Assembly: GCA_020844525.1 (NCBI GenBank)
Contig: JAJGAH010000012.1
Span: forward strand, 1-13,748
Origin: Eubacterium sp.
Lineage (GTDB): Bacteria > Bacillota > Clostridia > Lachnospirales > Lachnospiraceae
Reading direction: 5' to 3'
DNA length: 13,748 nucleotides
Part shown: one piece after another, positions 1 through 6,899 of the stretch
Position numbering within the stretch: position 1 is the stretch's first letter
Layout of the letters: every line of letters begins with the position of its first letter
Program-made: the position numbers and the translations under genes
The notes under the pieces: generated by a model
Seen by the model: the letters and a program-made list of their open reading frames with translations, nothing else
Told to the model about the DNA's origin: nothing
Databases searched by the model: none

Positions 1-32
1 CTCTTAGCGATCTCTCAAAACTGACGAAATAT

Positions 33-61
33 AAAATACTATATCCAGGCTTGTTTGTCAA
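33..61 (-). promoter_or_regulatory. sigma-A-type promoter leaving the window to the left
   Basis: On the minus strand a perfect -35 TTGACA (56-61) is followed after 17 bases by TATTTT (33-38). The DNA upstream of the -35, about 62-85, is very A/T-rich and could act as an UP element. Transcription would start near position 26 and read out of the window, so the gene it serves is not visible. No ORF or convincing terminator is seen between it and the nitroreductase stop at 216. Confidence 0.6.
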
Positions 62-215
62 TCTATTTTTTTAATTTTCCAGAATCTTTTTTGAACTTTT
101 TTGAGCACCTGGAATTTGCACTTTCTCACTGCTTTCTCTAAATGGATCCCTTTGAAGCAGATCAGATACAGCCGATGCGGCAATGGTTCTGAATATAAAG
201 TAACAGCCCTGCCTG

Positions 216-986
216 TCAGGATTTCATAATCGCACTCAGAATATACTGGTTATTCGGGAAGCTCTTCTGAGAAATATTCTCCAGTCTGATCAGGTCCACA
301 TCCAGCCACAGTTCATCTGCCGTGATCATAATATTTGCAAACATAATACCGAAATTCACCTCTTCCCAGCGGTATTTTTCGAGATGATCGGCTTTATGCT
401 TCTTGGTGAATACATGAATTCTGTCATCGAATACCACAAATCTCCAAGGCTGAATATTCATGGAAGATGGGGCAAACCTTGCCGCTTCGAGAAGCTGCCT
501 CATCCAGGCTCTTGGTACCTCCTTGAACACACAAAGTTCCTCAAGAGGCAGACGTCTGGCCTCTCCCTTTTTGCGAACCGGAGATTCCTTGCTCTTCCCG
601 AAGGCAAGAATACCGATCAGACGCATATCCCGCTTCTGCTGCAGACTTGCGCTGACTGCTGTGCTTCCTACGAAGCATGCACCAAGACCCTTGCAGCAGA
701 GAAAAAGATTCATCTGCTGCATCAGATACCCCATATTCATCTGACAGCGCGCGGATTCCCTGGAATAAAACAGCATGTAGTAAGGCGCCTTCACCGTATG
801 AAACTGCCTGATATGCAATGTATGCCGTGTATTATCATAGATTGAGATATCTGTCTCATAATCGCCGAATAAATTCGGCAGCTCCGCATAATGTGTGCGA
901 ATCTCCCGTAACAGATCCTCGCTCAATGGTTCGAATACGTAATTGCGTACGGATTTTCTTACAAAAATAGCCTCGTAGAGATTCAT
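216..986 (-). CDS. TM1586-like nitroreductase family protein
   Basis: A protein of 256 residues resembling the putative TM nitroreductase family (TM1586 type), soluble flavin-fold proteins in which two nitroreductase-like halves are fused. The N-terminal half opens with a family-like RKSVRNY segment (about residues 10-16). The C-terminal half has the nitroreductase-like stretch AARFAPSSMNIQPWRFVV, typical of the FMN-binding part of the fold. Between them lies a GLGACFVG segment. The substrate cannot be predicted, and several members of this family are uncharacterised. The frame is open up to 1088, but the start is placed at the ATG at 984-986: the sequence from there begins as family members do, AGGGGCAGG lies just upstream, and the promoter at 1031-1058 would start transcripts downstream of the longer start. 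It appears to be a single-gene unit. Confidence 0.8.
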   Translation of the reverse strand: MNLYEAIFVRKSVRNYVFEPLSEDLLREIRTHYAELPNLFGDYETDISIYDNTRHTLHIRQFHTVKAPYYMLFYSRESARCQMNMGYLMQQMNLFLCCKGLGACFVGSTAVSASLQQKRDMRLIGILAFGKSKESPVRKKGEARRLPLEELCVFKEVPRAWMRQLLEAARFAPSSMNIQPWRFVVFDDRIHVFTKKHKADHLEKYRWEEVNFGIMFANIMITADELWLDVDLIRLENISQKSFPNNQYILSAIMKS

Positions 987-1030
987 TTGCCTGCCCCTGG
1001 TGAAATGTACTCCTGCATGATCGTAATACA

Positions 1031-1058
1031 ATTGTAACATGTTGAATTTGAAATGCAA
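1031..1058 (-). promoter_or_regulatory. promoter of the nitroreductase gene
   Basis: On the minus strand TTGCAT (1053-1058), a 16-base spacer and TACAAT (1031-1036) form a sigma-A-like promoter. The -10 is preceded by TGT, giving an extended -10. The predicted start near 1024 gives a leader of about 38 bases before the ATG at 986. Confidence 0.6.
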
Positions 1059-1160
1059 GCAGAGGCAGGATGATTTTTTCCGGCACACACAAATATTTTT
1101 TGAATAATAATTTCACCGAGCCATGATTTTAAGCGTTATGCTTATTAAGCACTATGAATT

Positions 1161-2495
1161 TTAGCATTTAGTACCATGATATTGATTATCCCGATTCTGC
1201 GTACCATGATTCTGAGGGCCTTGATTCTGCGAATTATTATTCTGAGGGCCTTGATTCTGCGAATTATTATTCTGAGGGCCTTGATTCTGCGAATTATGAT
1301 TCTGAGTGCCTTGATTATGTTCCGTCAGAAGACATACAGATTCAATAGAACCTGTCCATGGAAACATGTCCACAGGGTATACACACTCTGCAATATATCC
1401 TAGACGGTGAAAATAACGGATGTCCCGCGCCAGCGTCTCCGGATTGCAGGAGATATAGACAATTCTGTCCGGATGCATCCTGACTGCTGCATGCATAAAG
1501 GTTTCTGTGCTCCCAGATCTTGGCGGGTCCATAAACAGAACATCTGTCCGCTTACCCTGTTCTGCCATCTTCTCGAGAAATCTCCCCGCATCATCCTGAT
1601 AAAAGCGGATGTTCGATGCTTTATTCTTTCTTGCATTCCACTCTGCATCCCGGACAGCGTGATCGTTCAGCTCGACGCAGGTTACCTCCCGCGCCTGGTC
1701 AGCGGCAATGATTCCAATCGTTCCGATTCCAGAATAGGCATCAAACACTGTTTCGTTCCCGGTAAGTCCTGCAAGCTGCATTGCCTTACGATAAAGCACC
1801 TCTGTCTGGACAGGATTCACCTGATAGAAGGAGGATGGAGAGATACGAAAGATCTTGCCACACAGAATATCTTCGATATAGCCCTTCCCGAACAGAACAA
1901 TATTCCGGTCTCCAAGAACCATGCTTGTCTTTCGGTCGTTCACATTCAAAACAACGCAGGTGATCTCGGGATGCTTCTTTAACAGCGCACCGATAAAATT
2001 TTTCTTTGACGGAAATACCGGCGAAGACGCCACCAGTACAACCAGTACCTGTCCTGTCCTGCGGCCTGTGCGGATCAGGATATGACGAAGGAGACCGTAG
2101 CCGGAATCTTCATTGTAAATCGTGATCCGAAATGAGGGAAGGAGCGAACGTATCGTCTGTATAATCCTGTCTGCGTTCTGATTCTCAATCAGACACCTGT
2201 CAGCCTGCACAACCTTGTGTGTCCCTTCTGCATAGATGCCTGATATAATATCGCCGTTTTTCTTTCTCCGGAATGCAGCATGCACCTTGTTTCTGTAGAA
2301 GTAGGGGAAGGACATGCCCGTGATTTTTTCTGTCCGTACTATACCTGAGAGCGTCTCCCGGACCTGTCTTTCCTTCTTCTCAAGCTGTTCGCTATAGGAC
2401 AATCCCAGATATTGACATCCCCCGCATTTTCTGGAAACAGGGCAATGCCAGGGCTCTGCGATTCCAGACTGTCTTTCTTCTGTTTCACTTCCCAT
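1161..2495 (-). CDS. rlmD: 23S rRNA (uracil-5-)-methyltransferase, RlmD/RumA type, lacking TRAM domain and with a repeat tail
   Basis: A SAM-dependent RNA m5U methyltransferase of the TrmA/RumA family, expected to methylate a uridine of 23S rRNA; which uridine cannot be told. Four cysteines fit the RumA [4Fe-4S] site (Cys18, Cys24, Cys27 and a distant Cys101). SFYQVNP (222-228) and FDAYSGIGTIGI (251-262) form the SAM site, MDPPRSG is at 322-328, and YISCNPETLARD (347-358) holds the catalytic Cys350. Two things are odd. The protein begins only 17 residues before the first cluster cysteine, so the N-terminal TRAM RNA-binding domain of E. coli RumA is absent. And residues 394-443 are five ten-residue Asn/Gln-rich repeats after the end of the fold. 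The ATG at 2493-2495 follows a GGAGG site. It lies 118 bases behind the permease gene and may be co-transcribed with it. Confidence 0.88.
   Translation of the reverse strand: MGSETEERQSGIAEPWHCPVSRKCGGCQYLGLSYSEQLEKKERQVRETLSGIVRTEKITGMSFPYFYRNKVHAAFRRKKNGDIISGIYAEGTHKVVQADRCLIENQNADRIIQTIRSLLPSFRITIYNEDSGYGLLRHILIRTGRRTGQVLVVLVASSPVFPSKKNFIGALLKKHPEITCVVLNVNDRKTSMVLGDRNIVLFGKGYIEDILCGKIFRISPSSFYQVNPVQTEVLYRKAMQLAGLTGNETVFDAYSGIGTIGIIAADQAREVTCVELNDHAVRDAEWNARKNKASNIRFYQDDAGRFLEKMAEQGKRTDVLFMDPPRSGSTETFMHAAVRMHPDRIVYISCNPETLARDIRYFHRLGYIAECVYPVDMFPWTGSIESVCLLTEHNQGTQNHNSQNQGPQNNNSQNQGPQNNNSQNQGPQNHGTQNRDNQYHGTKC
1167..1316. repeat. 30-bp tandem repeat encoding the RlmD C-terminal tail
   Basis: Five units of 30 bp in frame with the methyltransferase gene, each encoding ten residues of the type NQGPQNNNSQ. 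The blocks 1231-1260 and 1261-1290 are identical over all 30 bases; the flanking units are more diverged. The last unit runs into the stop codon, so the array has been added to, or has replaced, the original end of the gene. The product is hydrophilic and probably disordered. Confidence 0.9.
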
Positions 2496-2500
2496 ACCGG

Positions 2501-2552
2501 CCTCCGTTCTCCTGCAATAGCATCTATTCTCCCGTAACGGTATTCATTCTCC
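2501..2552. repeat. degenerate 20-bp repeat with repeated Shine-Dalgarno-like cores upstream of rlmD
   Basis: On the minus strand the leader of the methyltransferase gene carries GGAGA at three places exactly 20 bp apart (TCTCC on the plus strand at 2508, 2528 and 2548). The GGAGG that actually sits at ribosome-binding distance follows at 2501-2505. The bases between the cores are partly similar, which suggests old tandem duplication of a ribosome-binding-site-containing unit. Confidence 0.55.
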
Positions 2553-2613
2553 AACAATATGATTTGGTCCCCGCAACGTTATCCATTGCTGCTTTGAATA
2601 TGCATCTCCTGTC

Positions 2614-3480
2614 TCAGAAAATGATCCCCAGCTGATCAATAATGGCGCCCCAGAAAATACCAATCAGGTACAGAGCAATCGTGATTTCAATGTTATCCTT
2701 CAGATGTCTGCGGTCGGAACGAAACAGAATCAGAAGACCGACTCCTGCGCCGACCAGGAGACCTGCCATCATCTGACCCGGACTGAGAATTCCCTTCAGA
2801 TAAAGTTCTGTAATTGTGACAGAGGCACCGCAGTTTGGAATCAGGCCGATCATACCGGAAAGAGCCACCCCAATCAGCGGCTGACCAGAGAGAAAGGAAC
2901 CGATCTTGTCTTCTCCGATTCCCTCAATCGCAAGCCCCGCCACAAAGGTAATAATCAGAATAAAACCGGTGATTTCGATAGTGTGCAGGAATGCAGACAG
3001 AAAAATATTCCCTTTTTCGCAGTGACAGTGATCCTGTTCGCACAGATCATGAATGTACCGGTCGGTTCTCGGATGCTTCCTGCGATAGACACGCAGGGCG
3101 GCATCAATCAGCAGTCCGGAAACCGCGCCAAGCAAAATTTTTGTTCCTATTATAGAAAGGATGGTTCCAATATTAACTCTCTCTGAAATAAAAATCGGAA
3201 GCATCTCATCGGAAGTTGCCAGAAATACAGCCAGCAAGGTACCTACCGTTATGACACCTCCGGAATACATGCTCGCCGCTGCCGCGGAAAAACCACATTG
3301 CGGGATCACACCGGTTGCAGCACCGACGACAGGCCCCAGGCGTCTTGCTTTTTCCAGAATTCCTACCGTTTTCTCCTGTGCCTTATCTTCAATCCACTCC
3401 ATCAAAAGATATGTCAGATAGAGAAAGGGTATCAGTTTCAGTGTATCGATGATGGTATCCTTTAAAACATCCAGCAGCAT
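2614..3480 (-). CDS. ArsP_2 family permease (putative arsenic/manganese/heavy-metal exporter)
   Basis: An integral membrane protein of 288 residues with about eight hydrophobic segments in two similar halves. Each half has a signature loop: GVIPQCGFSAAAA (57-69, Cys62) and GLIPNCGASVTIT (212-224, Cys217), the duplicated pattern of the ArsP_2 (10-TM heavy-metal exporter) family. Between the halves a cytoplasmic or luminal loop is rich in Cys and His (CEQDHCHCEKG, 147-157), a likely metal-binding patch. Relatives are annotated either as arsenic efflux protein or as putative manganese transporter, and the sequence does not decide between them; no ars regulator or arsenate reductase lies nearby. 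The ATG at 3480 is preceded by GGGAGA. The leader contains an 18-bp tandem array. The rlmD gene follows after 118 bases. Confidence 0.8.
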   Translation of the reverse strand: MLLDVLKDTIIDTLKLIPFLYLTYLLMEWIEDKAQEKTVGILEKARRLGPVVGAATGVIPQCGFSAAAASMYSGGVITVGTLLAVFLATSDEMLPIFISERVNIGTILSIIGTKILLGAVSGLLIDAALRVYRRKHPRTDRYIHDLCEQDHCHCEKGNIFLSAFLHTIEITGFILIITFVAGLAIEGIGEDKIGSFLSGQPLIGVALSGMIGLIPNCGASVTITELYLKGILSPGQMMAGLLVGAGVGLLILFRSDRRHLKDNIEITIALYLIGIFWGAIIDQLGIIF

Positions 3481-3500
3481 GTTAAATCTCCCGTGATAGC

Positions 3501-3554
3501 TGTATTGACTGTTATTGCTGTACTGACTGTTATTGCTGTATTTACTGTAATAAC
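3501..3554. repeat. 18-bp tandem repeat in the permease leader
   Basis: Three units of 18 bp: TGTATTGACTGTTATTGC (3501-3518), the same with one change (3519-3536) and a more diverged copy (3537-3554), with the first bases of a further copy after it. The array lies 20 to 74 bases upstream of the permease start codon, so it is probably within the 5' untranslated region or overlaps the promoter. It does not resemble the arrays in or before rlmD. Confidence 0.85.
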
Positions 3555-3627
3555 TGCAGTATCCGGCCAGCCAGCTTTATCATTAAAAGCCGTATTGAAA
3601 TCCGTACCGCAATTCCATGGCGATCCC

Positions 3628-3656
3628 TTGACACTTACCGTTTTCCATTTTAAACT
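3628..3656 (+). promoter_or_regulatory. promoter of the MBOAT/DHHW operon
   Basis: A perfect TTGACA (3628-3633), a 17-base spacer and TAAACT (3651-3656) form a strong sigma-A-type promoter. The start would be near 3663, giving a leader of about 60 bases before the ATG at 3722. It points away from the permease gene, so the two units are divergent. Confidence 0.7.
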
Positions 3657-3721
3657 AGAAATCCGGTTATGAATGATACAAAAACAGGAACATTGAAGGG
3701 GATTTCACGCCAAGGGGTTCT

Positions 3722-5191
3722 ATGACATTTTCAAGCTTAATCTTTATTATTGGCTTTTTGCCGCTATTCCTTCTAATCTATAAGATATTTCCGAAGCAGT
3801 CAAGTAGAAACACCACGCTGCTTCTTTTTTCTATACTTTTCTATCTCTTTGGCGGACTGCGCTTCCTGCTTCTTCTTGTTGCAGAAGCGTGGATCGGATG
3901 GATTGCGGCACTTTTCATCAGAAAGTCCAAAAGTAAAGGAACAGCCCGGGGGGTTCTGATTTTTTCTGTCGCAGCGTTTCTGGGTGTACTTGGCATCTTC
4001 AAATACACGGGATTTCTGTTCTCATCCCTGGACCATTTGTTCGGACTGCAATTAAAATCTCCCATTGCCGCACTGCCCCTGGGAATCTCCTTTTATACTT
4101 TCAAACTGATCTCCTATGTAGCAGATGTCTATCACAGGCGGGTAAAGGCCGAGAGAAATTTTCTGATTTTTCTTACCTATGTCGTCTGCTTCCATACCAT
4201 CCAGCAGGGACCCATTGTACGGTACGCCGATATGTCAGACGCACTTCAGGAACGGATCATGGACCGCAGGACCTTTTCCATGGGCATGTACCGCTTTGCC
4301 CTCGGTCTTGCAAAAAAAGCCATTCTCTCTGACCCGGTCGGTAAATTGGCTGACCAGCTGCTTCCCGCATCCTCCGGCATAGCTTCGGTCTCTCCGGCTT
4401 CAGCCGTTCTCGGATCACTATGCTTTACCCTGCAGATGTATCTGGATTTCTCAGCGTATTCAGACATGGCCATCGGACTTGGTGAAATGATTGGTTTTCA
4501 TTATAAGGAAAACTTTGATTATCCATATATTGCTTCATCTGTGAAGGATTTCTGGCGGCGCTGGCACATCTCTCTGTCTTCTTTTTTCAGAGACTATGTC
4601 TATATTCCATTGGGGGGAAACCGCCGGGGCTTTGCCCGACAGACGGTCAATCTTCTGATCGTATGGCTTCTGACCGGACTCTGGCATGGCGCAGACTGGA
4701 ATTTCATTCTCTGGGGGCTCTATTATTTCGTCTTTATCTGTCTGGAAAACATTGTCCGGGCCGTCCGCAGAACCAGGAATGAACAAAGCACCAGGAAACC
4801 TTCCATTTTTTCTCTTACAGCCGGAAAAGCACTGCGGCACATTTACACGATCCTGGTATTTAATCTGGGATGGGTGATATTCCGCTTCACGGATTTCGGT
4901 CAGCTCCAGAGCGCTCTGTCACTGCTAGGCAGATGGTATTCCGGATGGAAGGATGCTGCACTGCAGCTCACAATCAGAAACAATCTGTTTCTGCTCATTT
5001 TATGTGTATTGGTTTCAACACCACTGTTTACAAACTGCTCACACAGAATAGAAATCTGGCTGCAGGAAAAGCGGATCTCCAAGAACATTTACTATGCTGT
5101 CAGACTGCTCCTTGCCTGCATCTGCTTTGTCCTGGCCATCTGTGCGCTGGCAGGAGCGACCTACCACCCGTTCCTTTACAACCAGTTTTAA
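3722..5191 (+). CDS. MBOAT family membrane-bound O-acyltransferase (AlgI/PatA-like)
   Basis: A polytopic membrane protein of 489 residues, normal for AlgI/DltB-like acyltransferases. These take an acyl group from a cytoplasmic donor, usually acetyl-CoA in AlgI-like enzymes, and pass it across the membrane for transfer to an extracellular polymer. Visible signatures are QMYLDFSAYSDMAIGLG (238-254), FWRRWHISLSSFFRDYVYIPLGGN (277-300) with His282, and GLWHGADWNF (319-328) with the invariant MBOAT histidine at 322. Hydrophobic segments run from residue 3 onward, and the C-terminus is also hydrophobic. AGGGG lies 4 bases before the ATG. The next gene, 87 bases downstream, encodes an AlgJ-like partner. 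The pairing points to O-acetylation of a cell-surface glycan, but no glycan biosynthesis gene is nearby, so the acceptor is unknown. Confidence 0.92.
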   Translation: MTFSSLIFIIGFLPLFLLIYKIFPKQSSRNTTLLLFSILFYLFGGLRFLLLLVAEAWIGWIAALFIRKSKSKGTARGVLIFSVAAFLGVLGIFKYTGFLFSSLDHLFGLQLKSPIAALPLGISFYTFKLISYVADVYHRRVKAERNFLIFLTYVVCFHTIQQGPIVRYADMSDALQERIMDRRTFSMGMYRFALGLAKKAILSDPVGKLADQLLPASSGIASVSPASAVLGSLCFTLQMYLDFSAYSDMAIGLGEMIGFHYKENFDYPYIASSVKDFWRRWHISLSSFFRDYVYIPLGGNRRGFARQTVNLLIVWLLTGLWHGADWNFILWGLYYFVFICLENIVRAVRRTRNEQSTRKPSIFSLTAGKALRHIYTILVFNLGWVIFRFTDFGQLQSALSLLGRWYSGWKDAALQLTIRNNLFLLILCVLVSTPLFTNCSHRIEIWLQEKRISKNIYYAVRLLLACICFVLAICALAGATYHPFLYNQF

Positions 5192-5278
5192 ATTGCTCTG
5201 GACAATTTGTTTTATCAGAAGCATTCTGCATCCAGGAAGAATAATAAATTCATAAATATATGCAAATCTAAGGAAGTT

Positions 5279-6796
5279 ATGAAAAAAGAAATGGACAATC
5301 GGGATACGAATCATGCAGGCACAGATCAGAAGCATAAGCGCAGCCAAAGAGATATCCACAGGTACCTGAAAAAAAATATCCGCTGCCACCGCCGCTGGCA
5401 GAAGCTTTTCTGTGCTGTCTTTTGTGTGGGATTTGGTGTGTTCGGGATTCTGGGACTGAGTATGGACCTTCGTCCGAAGATTTCTCTGCTGGAAAAAAGA
5501 ACACTGGCGCAGTTTCCTGAAATTTCGCTCTCAGGGATCTGGACAGGTGATTTTTTTGACAAGCTTTCTACCTGGTACTCAGACACCTATCCTACCCGCG
5601 ACGCCATGCTGACCATTGATTCAAAAATTGAAGAATGCTATGGCATACGGAAAACTGCACTATATGGAAATTCCTCCCAAACAGATGCGGACGCAATACC
5701 TGATACCTCATCTGTCAGTATTGCTCCTATTATACAGAAGCCTGACAACACAACAGACTCCGCCGTATCCTCTTCCTCAGGCACCGCCTCCCAGAGCAGC
5801 TCTGTGCCGACAGAATCGGAGCCGGATACCTCTTCTGACCAGAGCGAAACGAATTCTTCTTCTGCAGCGGAAAGTAATCAGAGTGACGGAACCATCCACG
5901 ATGTTCCTGATGCAGTGGGACAGGTATATGTGACCGGAGATCGCGGCTTCGATATATATTATTTCACCCAGAGCAACGCAGATGCCTATGCTTCCATGAT
6001 CAATACTGTGCAGTCGCGTCTCGGAACAAACATAAATGTGTACGACCTGATCATACCAACCGGATTTGGTGTCGATCTGAGTGAGGATGTACAGAAGTCC
6101 CTGGGCGGGTCCAGCCAGAAGGATGCGATTAACTATACCTACAGCAGAATAGATTCCTCTGTGAAAAAGGTAGCTGTCTATGACACACTGGTAAAGCATA
6201 ATTCCGAGTATCTGTATTTCCGCACGGACCATCACTGGACGGCACTTGGAGCCTATTATGCATATACGGATTTCTGCAAGTCCAAGGGAATCCAGGCGCA
6301 TGCCGTAAGTGATCTTACAGAGAAAGACTATCCCGGATTCATCGGGACCTATTATTCTCTGAGCAACCAGTCGGCGGCACTGGGTAATAATCCGGATACC
6401 GTACAGACATGGACACCTGCAGGAACCAACGAGCTTACCTGCAACGACCAGAATGGAAATACCTTCACCTATCCGATTGTTGCAGATGCAAGCAGCTACT
6501 CGTCCGAAAACAAATACCTTGCATTCATCGGCGGTGACCAGCCCTATGAGGAAATTCACAACCCGGCCATCACAGACGGATCCTCCTGCGTCATTCTGAA
6601 GGAGTCCTTCGGCAACTGCTTTGTACCGTGGCTGGTAGATCACTATCAGAACATTTATGTAATTGATTACCGCTATTACAGCGGCAATCTGACTCAGTTT
6701 GTCTCCGATCACCAGGTAAGTGATGTGATCTTTATCAACAATACGGAAGCAGTGACAGAGGACCGCGCTTCTATGATGCTCAATCTGTTTCCCTGA
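5279..6796 (+). CDS. DHHW family protein, membrane-anchored AlgJ/AlgX-like acetylation partner
   Basis: A protein of 505 residues. A basic cytoplasmic N-terminus (1-42) is followed by one membrane anchor (about 43-62), the EKRTLAQFPE motif (72-81) seen after the anchor in DHHW/AlgX-like proteins, and the diagnostic DHHW at 317-320. KESFGN (441-446) probably supplies the serine (Ser443) of the SGNH-type site, with the DHHW motif supplying Asp and His; this assignment is inferred from family patterns. The catalytic part should face outside and finish acyl transfer begun by the MBOAT protein upstream. Residues about 131-205 form a Ser/Thr/Asp-rich low-complexity stretch between the N-terminal module and the region that resumes at GQVYVTGDRGFD. 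The start at 5279 has AAGGAAG unusually close, so 5291 is also possible. Confidence 0.85.
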   Translation: MKKEMDNRDTNHAGTDQKHKRSQRDIHRYLKKNIRCHRRWQKLFCAVFCVGFGVFGILGLSMDLRPKISLLEKRTLAQFPEISLSGIWTGDFFDKLSTWYSDTYPTRDAMLTIDSKIEECYGIRKTALYGNSSQTDADAIPDTSSVSIAPIIQKPDNTTDSAVSSSSGTASQSSSVPTESEPDTSSDQSETNSSSAAESNQSDGTIHDVPDAVGQVYVTGDRGFDIYYFTQSNADAYASMINTVQSRLGTNINVYDLIIPTGFGVDLSEDVQKSLGGSSQKDAINYTYSRIDSSVKKVAVYDTLVKHNSEYLYFRTDHHWTALGAYYAYTDFCKSKGIQAHAVSDLTEKDYPGFIGTYYSLSNQSAALGNNPDTVQTWTPAGTNELTCNDQNGNTFTYPIVADASSYSSENKYLAFIGGDQPYEEIHNPAITDGSSCVILKESFGNCFVPWLVDHYQNIYVIDYRYYSGNLTQFVSDHQVSDVIFINNTEAVTEDRASMMLNLFP

Positions 6797-6801
6797 CAGC
6801 A

Positions 6802-6866
6802 AAGAACAGGAACGTCCGGCATACATCATCATGCCGGACGTTTCTGTTCTTTCATTTATTATTTTG
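6802..6866 (+). terminator. Rho-independent terminator of the MBOAT/DHHW operon
   Basis: The arms 6802-6822 and 6831-6851 pair over 21 bp with a single G-U pair, around an eight-base loop, followed by a T-rich run. It lies five bases after the DHHW stop. It is also downstream of the converging sdaAA gene and could act on both strands, although the T-run on the other side is poor. Confidence 0.9.
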
Positions 6867-6899
6867 ATTTATCATTTTGATGCAAATACATTAATTGAT

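Noticed and set aside
1139..1151. Small inverted repeat as a terminator of rlmD
   Set aside because: The stem is only five or six AT-rich pairs and has no T-run after it on the minus strand.
1171..1320. Possible CRISPR array
   Set aside because: The 30-bp units are contiguous, with no unique spacers, and are read in frame as protein; they are a coding tandem repeat.
1176..1403. Plus-strand frame encoding a hydrophobic Ile/Leu-rich repeat peptide
   Set aside because: It is the antisense reading of the 30-bp repeats in rlmD, with no ribosome binding site, so the apparent membrane peptide is an artefact of the repeat.
5777..6832. Long minus-strand open frame of 351 codons opposite the DHHW gene
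   Set aside because: It is antisense to a gene with clear family motifs, has no ribosome binding site at its start, and runs over the terminator stem; its product has no recognisable domain.
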